Positions 9,845-19,682 of a DNA stretch of 64,000 nt are shown piece after piece (position 1 is the stretch's first letter; every line of letters starts with the position of its first letter). The position numbers and the translations under genes are program-made. A model generated the notes under the pieces. It saw nothing but the letters and a program-made list of their open reading frames with translations, did no database searches and was not told where the DNA came from. The stretch comes from Kribbella rubisoli (lineage in GTDB: Bacteria; Actinomycetota; Actinomycetes; Propionibacteriales; Kribbellaceae). The stretch spans positions 682,001 through 746,000 of the forward strand of contig NZ_SHKR01000011.1 of NCBI RefSeq assembly GCF_004217145.1. Reading direction: 5' to 3'.

Positions 9845-10693
9845 GTGCTGACTCCTGCCTGGCTCGAGGGCCTGTCCCTGGGCGACCCGATCGCGGCCGA
9901 TCCGCTGGAGGGCGGGTACGCCAGCAAGACCTACCGCGTGCGTACGTCGCTGGGCCGGACGGTGGTCGTGAAGACCCAGGACAACCTGCCGTCCGACCTG
10001 TATCCGCTCGAAGCCGATGGCCTCGACGCGCTGCGGCTTCCAGGCGGGTTCGCCGTACCGGAGGTGCTTCGGGTCACGTCGTCGTTCATCGTCCTGGCCG
10101 ACCTCGGTACGACGGCCGCGTCGCCGACGTACTGGGAGGATGCGGGGCGGGCCTTGGCGCTGCAGCATCAGCAGACGGCGGACAAGTTCGGGTACCACCG
10201 GGACAACTACCTCGGTACGCTTCCGCAGCGGAACCCGTGGACGACCGACGGGCATGCGTTCTTCGCCGAGCAGCGCCTACTCCGGTACCTCGAGGAGCCC
10301 AACTGCTTTGGACAACTCCCTTCCGGCGATCGCCGCCGCCTGGAACGCGTGACCGACAGGCTGGTGGATCTCGTGCCCGACCAGCCGCCGTCGCTTCTGC
10401 ACGGCGACCTCTGGCACGGCAACCTTCTCCCCGGCCCCGACGGCGAGCCCGGCATGATCGATCCCGCCGTCAACTACGGCTGGCCCGAAGCCGACCTCGC
10501 CACTCTCCTCATCTACGGCAACCTGTCGGAGACCTTCTTCTCCGCCTACGAGGAGTTGCATCCGCTGGCTGACGGCTGGCGCGACCGCATGCCGCTCCTC
10601 CACCTTCGCGAGCTCCTGTGCATCACCGCCCACTGGCCGGACCGTGCGGAAACCGTCGCCGAGATCCACACGATCCTCAAGAGCTTCGATTGA
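9845..10693 (+). CDS. Fructosamine/ketosamine-3-kinase family protein
   Basis: A 282-residue protein-kinase-like fold small-molecule kinase. It shows a glycine-rich N-lobe (PLEGGYASKTYRV), an ATP-binding Lys in VVVKTQ, the catalytic loop LLHGDLWHGNLL, and the metal-binding segment MIDPAVNYGWPEADLA. These match the fructosamine kinase family, which phosphorylates ketosamines on glycated amines or proteins so they break down. GTG 9845 gives the family's usual length; upstream sequence overlaps the divergent ABC-F promoter. It ends 17 bp inside the convergent GTPase gene. The true substrate is not determined. Confidence 0.83.
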   Translation: MLTPAWLEGLSLGDPIAADPLEGGYASKTYRVRTSLGRTVVVKTQDNLPSDLYPLEADGLDALRLPGGFAVPEVLRVTSSFIVLADLGTTAASPTYWEDAGRALALQHQQTADKFGYHRDNYLGTLPQRNPWTTDGHAFFAEQRLLRYLEEPNCFGQLPSGDRRRLERVTDRLVDLVPDQPPSLLHGDLWHGNLLPGPDGEPGMIDPAVNYGWPEADLATLLIYGNLSETFFSAYEELHPLADGWRDRMPLLHLRELLCITAHWPDRAETVAEIHTILKSFD

Positions 10694-12570
10694 GGTTGAG
10701 CACGTACTCCTTCTGATTGAGGGGGTTGCCGTCGGTTCGTGACCGGGTGGGTGCCGGGCCGGAGACCGGTTGGTAGGTGTGGAAGGTGGTGGCGAGAAGG
10801 CCTTCGCCGTGACTCAGGGACGGCAGGAGGCTCTCGAACGGATGGGTGGTCGCCGCCGGGATCGTGCCCTCCAGGTGGGCCTGCGTCTCGGTGAGGGTGG
10901 TCCGGGAGACGAGACCGCGGTGCTCGGCGACGTGTGCGAGAACGCGTGACACCGTGTCGGCCGGAACGTCGAGCTCGAAGTGGTTGACCGGCTCGAGGAC
11001 CGTCGTACCGGCTCGGGCGATCGCCTCCAGGAGGACGAGCGGCACCAGCCGACGGAAGTCACCGGCCGTCGTGCCGACACTGTCGTAGGCGGTGTGCGTG
11101 AGGTCGACCCGGATGTTCGGGATCTCCCAGCCGTACAGGCCCTGACGGAGCGTCAGGCGCACCGTCTCCTCGATTGCGGTGTGGAACGCGCGCGGCAGCC
11201 CGCCGAGCTCGACCACCAGGTTGTACTCAATGCCTTCGGCAAACGGTGCGACGTGGAATCCGACGCCGGCCAGCCACAAGTTGCCCGGCGCCATCATCTC
11301 CCGGACCGCGTCGCCTTCGCCGTCAAGGCGTTCGACATGGATCGGTGTGGTCTCGCTGAACGTGACATCGACGCCGTACTCCGTTGCCAGCAAGGACGCG
11401 ATCACTTCCTTCTGCACCTCGCCGTACAGGCTGACGGTGATGTCGTCGGCCTTGCGGACCCGGATCAGCGGGTCCTGCTCGGCGAGCTGCGTCAACGCCT
11501 GGAACAGCTTGACCCGGTCCCGCGCACTCACCACGGTCTCCAGCGTCGGCGGCGCGAACAACCGGCCGACCTGCTTGGTACGCACGCCGAGCTGATCGCC
11601 GATCCGGATGCTCTTCAACCCGCGCAACGCCACGATCTGGCCGGCCTCGGCCCTGTCAACGGGATGACCCGCCACCTCGATCGCGCTCGGACGAGCCTGG
11701 TACTCCGCACCGTCCACCGGCTGTACGTCGACGTACGAGCGTGCCGTCAACGTGCCCGCGAACATCCGGGCCAACGCGATCTTCTGCCCGGCCGCACCGC
11801 GATCGACCTTGAAAACCCTTGCCTGCAAAGGATTCTCAGCCGATCCAGTGGCCCGAGGCAACCATGACCGGATGCCTTCGATCACCTCGGGTACCGCCGA
11901 CGCCGGTCATCGCGGACCCGAAGTACACCGGATGCACCCATGCCTTCGCGACCTGCCGGCGCAGCTCGCCGGCGACGTCCAGCGGACCGCCGGCCAGGTA
12001 CCGCTCGAGGAAGTCATCGTTGCGCTCAGCAAGCATCTCCGCGAGCGGCTCGTCGTCGAGGGCAACCAGGTCGGCGGACCGCGTCCCGAGGTCCGTGACT
12101 CCGACCATCGGCACAGCGGCCGGCGTCAGCAAGCGTTTGATATCGGCAAGCAGTTCGTCGTACCGCGCGCCGACGCGGTCGATCTTGTTCACGAACAGCA
12201 GCGTCGGGATGCGCAGCCGCGACAGTGTGCGCATCAGCAACCGCGTCTGCGGCTGCACGCCCTCGACCGCGGAGATCACCAGCACCGCGCCGTCGAGCAC
12301 GGACAATGCCCGCTCGACCTCGGCGATGAAGTCGGAGTGTCCCGGCGTGTCGATCAGGTTGACCGGCAGGTCGCCGAGCGCGAACGACACCACCGCCGAG
12401 CGGATCGTGATGCCGCGTTTCCGCTCGAGATCCATCGAGTCGGTCTGGGTGTTCCCGTCGTCGACCCGGCCGACCCGGTCGATGACGCCGGCGGCGTACA
12501 GCAGCCGCTCGGTCAGGCTGGTCTTACCGGCGTCGACATGCGCCACAATGCCCATCGTCAGAGAGTTCAA
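10677..12570 (-). pseudogene. Tet(M)/Otr(A)-type ribosomal-protection GTPase, single frameshift
   Basis: Two abutting frames together encode one EF-G-like protein. The N part, from TTG 12570, has the G domain: AHVDAGKT at 10-17, DTPGHSDF and NKID. The C part carries EF-G domains II-V to the stop at 10677. The join is at 11889-11891: reading one base fewer in the C-run of ACCCGAG restores GTEVIEGIRSWLPRA and gives about 630 residues, normal for the family (Tet(M) is about 640). Such proteins release tetracycline from the ribosome; many actinomycete copies are chromosomal. TTG 12570 has GAGGA five bases upstream. Sequencing error, recent mutation or recoding cannot be told apart here; everything else looks intact. 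Confidence 0.8.
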
Positions 12571-12631
12571 GAGTCCTCGCGAATGCGTCGAAACGATCAG
12601 AACCAATGAGGTCGATCGATCCGCGGCGCAT
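12524..12631 (-). CDS. Possible 35-residue leader ORF overlapping the GTPase start
   Basis: ATG 12631 is preceded by AGGAG with six-base spacing, a better ribosome site than that of the GTPase itself. The frame runs 35 codons to TAA and passes the TTG start of the GTPase in another frame. Ribosomal-protection genes are often controlled by leader peptides, so this could couple or attenuate translation. The codon pattern past the TTG is just a shadow of the GTPase, so only the first half could carry information. Tentative. Confidence 0.35.
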   Translation of the reverse strand: MRRGSIDLIGSDRFDAFARTLELSDDGHCGACRRR

Positions 12632-12675
12632 TCCGGTCTCCTGTCTCTCCACTAAGGGGCAGTCGGACCGTAACA

Positions 12676-12692
12676 CCACACCCAGGGTGTGG
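12676..12692. terminator. Short perfect hairpin after the toxin gene
   Basis: CCACACCC-A-GGGTGTGG, 8-bp perfect arms with a one-base centre. It lies just beyond the vapC-like stop (12704-12706) and about 106 bp upstream of the GTPase start. It could terminate the toxin operon or act as an operator or attenuator for the GTPase. Confidence 0.45.
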
Positions 12693-12703
12693 ACGAGCGA
12701 TTT

Positions 12704-13099
12704 TCAGGCTTTGAGGATTGGTACGTCGTACCGCTGGATCAGTCCGTCGCGAGTCACCAGCGTCAATTTCTCAACGAGAGCCTGGGCCACCAGCATCCGA
12801 TCGAAGGGATCCCGATGGATCGCCGGCAACCGCCCCGCGAGGTCGGCATGCGTCATGGAGACCGGCAATTCGCTGAGACCACCGCGCTCGATCCATTCCA
12901 GCAGGTTGTCCGGCAGTTTGATCTTCCCAGCAGCCTGCTTGATCGAGAGCTCCCAGACGGACGCAGCGCTGACATAGACCTCGAGCTCTGTGTCGATCCG
13001 GACTCTGAGATCGTCCGAGAGCTCAGGACTAGCTTGTAGCCACCAGATCAGCACATGCGTGTCCAGCAGAAGACGCGCTGCCCCAGGCACTACCGTCAC
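12704..13099 (-). CDS. PIN-domain toxin (VapC-like)
   Basis: A 131-residue PIN nuclease. The first acidic residue is Asp13 in LLLDTHVLIWWL; further conserved acids lie in SVWELSIK, HRDPFDRMLVAQA and LVTRDGLI. The ...HVLIWW...HRDPFDRML pattern is the plasmid-type PIN group usually paired with Phd-fold antitoxins. PIN toxins are Mg-dependent RNases that cut tRNA or rRNA. Its start overlaps the antitoxin stop by four bases. All expected acidic residues appear present, so the toxin is probably active. Confidence 0.9.
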   Translation of the reverse strand: MTVVPGAARLLLDTHVLIWWLQASPELSDDLRVRIDTELEVYVSAASVWELSIKQAAGKIKLPDNLLEWIERGGLSELPVSMTHADLAGRLPAIHRDPFDRMLVAQALVEKLTLVTRDGLIQRYDVPILKA

Positions 13100-13350
13100 G
13101 AGGGAATGCCGAAGTCATCTGCGATCTGTGCGTTCGTCTCTGGCGAGTCCCAGTCGTCGGCCAAGCTGATCTGATCAGCCAGCGAGCCCCATCCAGTACG
13201 CCGGCGGGAAGTAGGCAGCGGAACTACCTTCGCGACAGGACGGCCTGCACGGCTGATGATGACTTCCTCACCATGCTCTACCCGCTCGATAATCCGAGAC
13301 AGCTGCGTCTTCGCTTCATGAATGTTGTACTGCGGAGCCGGCTCGCCCAT
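13096..13350 (-). CDS. Phd/YefM-family antitoxin
   Basis: An 84-residue antitoxin. The N-terminal half (YNIHEAKTQLSRIIERVEHGEEVIISRAGRPVAKVVPL) is the Phd/YefM DNA-binding fold; the acidic tail (SLADDWDSPETNAQIADDFG) is the usual disordered toxin-neutralising part. Two ATG codons are adjacent; the second (13350) is chosen because GGAGG lies four bases upstream of it but only one base from the first. An imperfect palindrome just upstream is the likely autoregulatory operator. Confidence 0.9.
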   Translation of the reverse strand: MGEPAPQYNIHEAKTQLSRIIERVEHGEEVIISRAGRPVAKVVPLPTSRRRTGWGSLADQISLADDWDSPETNAQIADDFGIPS

Positions 13351-13360
13351 CATGCCTCCT

Positions 13361-13384
13361 TAGTCCACTTGGCTAAGTGTACTA
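13361..13384. promoter_or_regulatory. Probable toxin-antitoxin operator overlapping ispE stop
   Basis: A 24-bp palindrome in which 10 of 12 base pairs match, with core arms CACTT/AAGTG at 13366-13379. It lies 11 bp upstream of the antitoxin start, and its outer end contains the ispE stop codon (13382-13384). Phd/YefM antitoxins repress their own operons through such sites. Confidence 0.65.
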
Positions 13385-14314
13385 GTGAGAGACGATGGCC
13401 GGGAGGATTCGGGCGCCGGGGACCGGGCCCTCGGCCTGGCGGACCATGCGGCAGAGGCCGGACTCGGCGAGTTCTACGGCGAGGTCGACCGCGCTGCGGC
13501 TGTCGGCGGCGAGGAACAGGCAGGTGGGGCCTGAGCCGGAGATCTGCGCGGCGAGAGCGCCCTGGTCGAGGCCGAACTGGAGCGTGTCGCCCAGCTCCGG
13601 CCGCAACGACAGCGCTGCCGCCTGCAGGTCGTTGCTGAGAGCAACAGCGAGGGCGCCGGGCTGGCCGGAGAGCAGTGCGGACAGCAGTTCGGGACGGACC
13701 TGGGGCGCCTCGACGCGGCGCAGCGGTCGCAGGCGGTCCAGTTCGCCGTACACCTCGGGGGTCGACAGGCCGCCGTCGGCGATCGCGAACACCCAGTGGA
13801 ACGTCCCGCGGGACATCACCTCGGTGACCTGCTCGCCGCGGCCCTGACCGAGCGCCGTGTGCCCGACCAGGCAGAACGGCACGTCACTGCCGAGCTCCGC
13901 CGCGTGATGTTGCAGCTCGGTCTGCGTGAGCTGCAGGCCCCAGAGCCGGTTGCACGCCACCAGGGTCGCTGCGGCGTCAGTCGATCCGCCGGCCATCCCG
14001 CCTGCCACCGGGATCGTCTTGCGGATCGTCAGGTCGACGCCCTCGTCGACGTCGTACTCCGCCTGCAGCAGCCGGGCGGCCTTCACCGCGAGGTTCGTCT
14101 CGTCGGCCGGTACGTCGTCCGCGAAGTCCCCCACGATCTCGACCGAGACCTCGCCGTCGTCGTCACGGACCTGCGCCGTGATGTCGTCGTACAGGGCAAC
14201 GGCCTGGTACACAGTGGCGACGGGGTGGAACCCGTCAGGGCGCGGCGGACCGACCGACAGACCGAGATTGATCTTGGCCGGTGCCCGCACCGTGACCTCA
14301 ACAGAAGGTGGCAC
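13382..14314 (-). CDS. ispE: 4-diphosphocytidyl-2-C-methyl-D-erythritol kinase
   Basis: A GHMP-family kinase of the MEP isoprenoid pathway; it phosphorylates CDP-methylerythritol at the 2-hydroxyl. The N-terminus VTVRAPAKINLGLSVG and the ATP loop PVAGGMAGGSTDAAA are diagnostic, and ISGSGPTCLFL is the third GHMP motif. GTG 14314 gives 310 residues. A GTG twelve bases downstream (MRAPAKINLG) has GAGG five bases before it and is a serious alternative. It follows rsmA by 18 bp, the usual actinobacterial order rpfB-rsmA-ispE. Confidence 0.95.
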   Translation of the reverse strand: MPPSVEVTVRAPAKINLGLSVGPPRPDGFHPVATVYQAVALYDDITAQVRDDDGEVSVEIVGDFADDVPADETNLAVKAARLLQAEYDVDEGVDLTIRKTIPVAGGMAGGSTDAAATLVACNRLWGLQLTQTELQHHAAELGSDVPFCLVGHTALGQGRGEQVTEVMSRGTFHWVFAIADGGLSTPEVYGELDRLRPLRRVEAPQVRPELLSALLSGQPGALAVALSNDLQAAALSLRPELGDTLQFGLDQGALAAQISGSGPTCLFLAADSRSAVDLAVELAESGLCRMVRQAEGPVPGARILPAIVSH

Positions 14315-14332
14315 GTCGCACAGGCTAGTGCC

Positions 14333-15211
14333 TTACTGAGTCCGACCTGCACCTGCGAGAGCCGCGAACTCTGTGATCCCGAGCATCTCGCCGCGCAGTT
14401 GCGGGTCGATTCCTGTTGCCGCGAACACCTCGTCGAGTCGTGCGCGGTCCGGCATCCAGCGGGTCAGCGCGGACCGGATTGTCTTACGCCGCTGCGAGAA
14501 CGCGGCCTCGATCACCGCGAACACCTCCTCGCGGCTGGCCGGCGTCTGCGGCGGATCGCGTCGTTCGAACGCGACCAGCCCGGAGTCGACGTTCGGCGCC
14601 GGCCAGAAGACATTCCGTCCGATCGGCCCGGCGCGCCGCACCTCGGCGTACCAGGCAGCCTTGGCGGACGGTACGCCGTAGGTGCGCGAGCCGGGCGGGG
14701 CGGCCAGGCGGTCCGCGACCTCGGACTGCACCATCACGAGACCGTGGCGTAGCGAGTCGGACACTTTGAGCAGATGGAGCAGCACGGGTACCGCGACGTT
14801 GTACGGGAGATTCGCCACACAGGCGGTCGGCGCACCGATCTCCGCCGGGGTCACGTCCATCGCGTCGGCCTCGACCACGGTCAACTCCGACGCCTGCTCG
14901 GGCGCGTACGTCGCGATCGTGGACGGGAGCGCCTGCGCGAGCAGCGGGTCGATCTCGACCGCGGTGACAGGGTGCCCTGCGGCGAGCAGCGCCAGGGTCA
15001 GTGAGCCGAGCCCGGGGCCGACCTCCAGCACGGTCTCACCGGCGGACAGGTCGGCGGCTCGCACGATCCGTCGGACCGTGTTCGGGTCGATGACGAAGTT
15101 CTGGCCGCGCTGCTTGGTCGGACGGACTCCGAGCGCGGCGGCCAGTGAACGCACATCCGCCGGACCGAGAAGCCTCGGTCCGGCGGATGTGGATGAATCA
15201 GACGAGCTCAC
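14333..15211 (-). CDS. rsmA: 16S rRNA dimethyladenosine transferase (A1518/A1519)
   Basis: A 292-residue KsgA/RsmA enzyme that dimethylates two adjacent adenines in helix 45 of 16S rRNA. The family start [18 protein letters not shown] motif [16 protein letters not shown], and catalytic [15 protein letters not shown] are all present, with the C-terminal helical domain [16 protein letters not shown] 15211 starts it, 18 bp after the rpfB stop. Nothing unusual seen. Confidence 0.96.
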   Translation of the reverse strand: MSSSDSSTSAGPRLLGPADVRSLAAALGVRPTKQRGQNFVIDPNTVRRIVRAADLSAGETVLEVGPGLGSLTLALLAAGHPVTAVEIDPLLAQALPSTIATYAPEQASELTVVEADAMDVTPAEIGAPTACVANLPYNVAVPVLLHLLKVSDSLRHGLVMVQSEVADRLAAPPGSRTYGVPSAKAAWYAEVRRAGPIGRNVFWPAPNVDSGLVAFERRDPPQTPASREEVFAVIEAAFSQRRKTIRSALTRWMPDRARLDEVFAATGIDPQLRGEMLGITEFAALAGAGRTQ

Positions 15212-15229
15212 GCCGTCAGTGTGTCAGCT

Positions 15230-16587
<1,358 letters not shown>

Positions 16588-17202
16588 TTACACCAAGTGA
16601 TTGCCCCATTGGCCCCGATGCACCACTTCGGCGGTCGTCCTGCGACCCCGTTTCAGCGACGGCGAGCGCTTGTCCGGGGCCCGGTACCCGACCGACAGCA
16701 CGCCGACCAGATCGAACCCCTCGGGTACGCCGAACTCCTTCAGCAGCCGGCCCGCTTTATCCGCAGGAGGCCCGAAAAAGCAGGCTCCCAGGCCTTCGTC
16801 GACGACGGTCTGCAGCATCAGCAGCACCGCCATCCCGGTGTCGACGTACCAGTACGGCGCCGTCCAGTGGCCCTCGTCGCGATCGGTCCAGCCCTTGTCC
16901 GGTTCGGTGTACCGATCGAGGTACGCGTCCTTGTGCGCGAACGCGAGAACGAGCAGCGGAGCGCGCCGCAGGCCTGTGATCCACTCCACATACTTCTCGT
17001 CCGGATCCTCGGCCGCGATCCGCCAGTACCGCTCCCGCTCGTCACCCTCGAGCGTCAGGAACGCCCACCCCTGGCTGAACCCGCCCGAGGGGGCCCGGAG
17101 ACCGTTTTCCAGGATCCGCTCCCGGACCTCCTCCGGCACGGCCCGATCCGGGTCGTAGTTCCGCACCATCCGCCGCCGCCGCACAACCTCACTGAACTCC
17201 AT
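16588..17202 (-). CDS. Nitroreductase-family FMN oxidoreductase
   Basis: A 204-residue member of the nitroreductase fold: N-terminal MEFSEVVRRRRMVRNYDPDRAVPEE with the FMN-phosphate-binding basic residues, the RAPSGGFSQGWAF segment, and the C-terminal GVLSVGYRAPDKRSPSLKRGRR typical of the group. These flavoproteins reduce nitro compounds, quinones or act as dehydrogenases; the substrate is open. It lies 22 bp downstream of the small monooxygenase-like gene on the same strand. Confidence 0.88.
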   Translation of the reverse strand: MEFSEVVRRRRMVRNYDPDRAVPEEVRERILENGLRAPSGGFSQGWAFLTLEGDERERYWRIAAEDPDEKYVEWITGLRRAPLLVLAFAHKDAYLDRYTEPDKGWTDRDEGHWTAPYWYVDTGMAVLLMLQTVVDEGLGACFFGPPADKAGRLLKEFGVPEGFDLVGVLSVGYRAPDKRSPSLKRGRRTTAEVVHRGQWGNHLV

Positions 17203-17223
17203 GAGGTGTGTCTACCAGCGGGC

Positions 17224-17532
17224 TCACCCGACGTCGTCGCCGACCTCCAGGTGCCGCCAGAACTCCGGCGTCGGCTGCATCGTCACACCGGCCGAAGCCA
17301 TCATTTCCTGGATCTGTGCCCCGGAGTGCTCGAAGAACGCCTGGAACGACGCCTCGTCGGGCCACTCGTCGACGACGAGAACCTCGTTCTTGTTGCCGTA
17401 GAAGTGATGTGAGATCAGCCCACGACTCGACGCGTCCGCAATCACACCTTCGAAGAGCGCGCCGTTGTCGGCACCCAACTTCTCGATCGCTGTGGGGTCC
17501 CCAGTTACCCGCAGGGTCATCAGAACGCTCAT
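17224..17532 (-). CDS. Small antibiotic-biosynthesis-monooxygenase-like (ABM fold) protein
   Basis: A 102-residue ferredoxin-like-fold protein (MSVLMTLRVTGDPTAIEKL ... HHFYGNKNEVLVVDEWPDEASFQAFF), the pattern of dimeric ABM/YgiN-type enzymes, some of which are cofactor-free monooxygenases. ATG 17532 is preceded by GGGGGAGGGG. It sits directly upstream of the flavin nitroreductase, and a functional pair is possible. Function not assignable from sequence. Confidence 0.78.
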   Translation of the reverse strand: MSVLMTLRVTGDPTAIEKLGADNGALFEGVIADASSRGLISHHFYGNKNEVLVVDEWPDEASFQAFFEHSGAQIQEMMASAGVTMQPTPEFWRHLEVGDDVG

Positions 17533-17550
17533 TGCCCCTCCCCCTTGCAA

Positions 17551-17572
17551 GCCGGCCCCGAACGGGGCCGGC
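17551..17572. terminator. GC-rich hairpin terminator
   Basis: Perfect 10-bp arms GCCGGCCCCG/CGGGGCCGGC separated by AA. It lies 72 bp beyond the ornithine-cyclodeaminase-like stop and just upstream of the next co-oriented start, so it likely separates the two units. Confidence 0.7.
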
Positions 17573-17644
17573 GCCCTCAGCCTGCGCCCGTCCGACCCCC
17601 CGCGCAACGGTCGGCACGAACGTTGACGGTCGGCGTCCGCACGG

Positions 17645-18535
17645 TCACAAAACCAGTTTCGCCAGCAGGTATGCCTCCGTGCCGGCCAGGCCGACCGAGC
17701 AGAAGAGGACGGTCCTACCCGTCACGTTGCCGCTCAATGCCGCGCCCAGGCTGATCAGACGATCGTGTTGCGGGGTGCCGGCGAGGATGAACGGCGGGTC
17801 GTACGCCCGGGTCTGCGCGACCGAGTCGGTGACCACCAGATCAGCCCGATCGATGAGCTCCGGCCCGAACTCGGCGCGCCCCTGCTGCTTCGGTCCAAGA
17901 GTCGTGACGAAGGCACCGTCCTTGACCCAGGCCGGGTCGATCACCGGCGTCGGACTGTTGGTGGCCAGCACCACAACATCCGCGCCCTCGACGGCTTCCT
18001 GCGCTGACTCGACCGCGGTCGCGGCCAGCCCAAGGTCCTCAGAAGCCCTTCTAGCAAAGGCGATTCGCCGCACCCGGTCCCGGCTGAACACTCGCACGCC
18101 CGACAACCGTCGTACCGCTCCAATCGCCCAGAGCTGAGTAAAGGCCTGCGTGCCCGTCCCGATCAACGCAAGGGTCTCGGCGTTCGACCTCGCCAGCGCA
18201 TCGACAGCCACCCCACCGATCGCCCCCACCCGCCGCGGTCCCAGTTCGTTGCCCACAGCAATCCCCCGGACCTCACCACTCCCCCAGTCATGCAACACGA
18301 CAACCTGCTGTCCCGGATCGGTCTCGAACGAGTCATACGACCGATACCCGAACCACTCCCCCTCCAACGCCCCAGTCGTAAACACCAACCGCCCGTCGCC
18401 CAGATCCGTGCTGACCCGAGGCGGCGTACGCAATCGCCCTTCGTGAGCAGCAAGAACCGCCTCCCGCATCCACCCAACAGCTTGCCCAGGGCGCAGCCGG
18501 GCCCGGATGTCGGCGTCAGTGAGGACACTTACCAC
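17645..18535 (-). CDS. Ornithine cyclodeaminase/mu-crystallin family protein
   Basis: A 296-residue NAD(P)-dependent enzyme. The Rossmann motif is ALIGTGTQAFTQLWAI, followed by VVVLATNSPTPVI and VTTLGPKQQGRAEFGPE, in the family order. Members deaminate or reduce amino and imino acids (ornithine cyclodeaminase, alanine dehydrogenase, ketimine reductase, SbnB). Key substrate residues do not let me choose among them. GTG 18535 has AAGGAGA eight bases upstream. It follows the HExxH protein gene by 13 bp. Confidence 0.85.
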   Translation of the reverse strand: MVSVLTDADIRARLRPGQAVGWMREAVLAAHEGRLRTPPRVSTDLGDGRLVFTTGALEGEWFGYRSYDSFETDPGQQVVVLHDWGSGEVRGIAVGNELGPRRVGAIGGVAVDALARSNAETLALIGTGTQAFTQLWAIGAVRRLSGVRVFSRDRVRRIAFARRASEDLGLAATAVESAQEAVEGADVVVLATNSPTPVIDPAWVKDGAFVTTLGPKQQGRAEFGPELIDRADLVVTDSVAQTRAYDPPFILAGTPQHDRLISLGAALSGNVTGRTVLFCSVGLAGTEAYLLAKLVL

Positions 18536-18548
18536 GGGCCGATCTCCT

Positions 18549-19682
18549 TCAGTCGCGCTGCGGGGAGCGCGATTGCCTCGGACCGCCCGGTCCCGCCTGT
18601 TGTCCGCGGGGCCCTTCGCCCTGCTCCGATGGCGCGTGATCGGCGGCGCCCACCGGCCGCTTCGTTGCGCCGGCAGCAGGCGCCTGGGGCGCAGTCAGAG
18701 CGCGCAGCCGTTTGAGGTCGGGTGGGAGGTTGCCTCTGGCTTGGCGACCAGCCTGGTTCAGCCGGGATCCCGGCCGCTGGGCTTCCTGCTGAGCACGCTG
18801 CGCGTTGTCGATGCGGTACTTGCGTTCGATGCGATTGAGTTCGGTGTCCAGACCGGCGATCGCTTGCTGAGCGGCCTTCGTACCCGCCTCGGCCTTCTGA
18901 TCACGCCCCAGCGACTCGTCGGCCTCGACAGCAGCCAGCCCGGAGAGGGATTCGCGCAGTGGAGCGACCAGTTGTTTGCGTACTTCGGCCCGGTGCGCCT
19001 CCGGCATGAGCCCGGGCTCGGCAAGCCGTTCGTCGATCATCAGGTCGACCGCAACGTTCCAGCGTTGACTGTCGTCGGCACACATCAGCTTCTGGGTGAC
19101 CTCGGCGCTGGTCAGGCCGCTACGCTCAGCCACCGCCTTGTCGAGGTGCCGGACAGCGGGCGAGAAGGCGGCGTACGCGTCGACACCCGGTTGGGCCAGA
19201 ACCGCGGCCTCGACCTTCTCCAGACCCGCATCGGCGAAGACGTCGATGATGATGTTGTCGAGGTTCCGCTTCGTCCATTGCTCGGTGCGGCCTTCGTCGT
19301 AGGCGGCCGCGGCAGCGTCGTACGGGTAAGCCTCCGGTGCCGACATGTCGCCGAGACGAGCCATCAGATGAGCGGCTTCGTGAGTCAGCGTGTCCATCGC
19401 GTCGCGCAACAGCCAGGCTTCGTCGTCGGTCAGCGGGCGATCGAGGTCCCGTGCCTCGCGCAACCGATCGAGGACCTGGCGGACGGAGACCGCGATGCTG
19501 CCGTCGGGGTGTGCGCTGCCGACATTCTCCGGATCGGTCTCCTCCAGCACCCGTCCGTTCCACCGGGTTCGAGGACCACCAGGCCTACCGCCGCCGGCTC
19601 GTTGCTCGACGGCGTAGACCACGGCGGCGACCAGTCGGTACTCCCAGGACTGCGGTGGGATCTGGACCACGGCGTCGGTCAC
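18549..19682 (-). CDS. Unknown protein with HExxH zinc-protease-like motif
   Basis: A 377-residue protein I do not recognise. HEAAH at 101-105 followed by EGRTE at 130-134 has the look and spacing of a zinc metallopeptidase site (HExxH plus a downstream Glu). The middle (about 135-290) is helical and charged, and the last 75 residues are a basic, Pro/Gly/Gln-rich, probably disordered tail. There is no signal peptide or membrane segment, so it should be cytosolic. Its GTG overlaps the stop of the next gene's frame by four bases, so the two form a unit. Whether it is an active protease is not known. Confidence 0.7.
   Translation of the reverse strand: MTDAVVQIPPQSWEYRLVAAVVYAVEQRAGGGRPGGPRTRWNGRVLEETDPENVGSAHPDGSIAVSVRQVLDRLREARDLDRPLTDDEAWLLRDAMDTLTHEAAHLMARLGDMSAPEAYPYDAAAAAYDEGRTEQWTKRNLDNIIIDVFADAGLEKVEAAVLAQPGVDAYAAFSPAVRHLDKAVAERSGLTSAEVTQKLMCADDSQRWNVAVDLMIDERLAEPGLMPEAHRAEVRKQLVAPLRESLSGLAAVEADESLGRDQKAEAGTKAAQQAIAGLDTELNRIERKYRIDNAQRAQQEAQRPGSRLNQAGRQARGNLPPDLKRLRALTAPQAPAAGATKRPVGAADHAPSEQGEGPRGQQAGPGGPRQSRSPQRD

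Noticed and set aside
17645..18535. SbnB partner for the metallophore PLP enzyme
   Set aside because: The ornithine-cyclodeaminase-like gene is 20 kb from the operon, with no Zur-like site nearby; linking them would be speculation.
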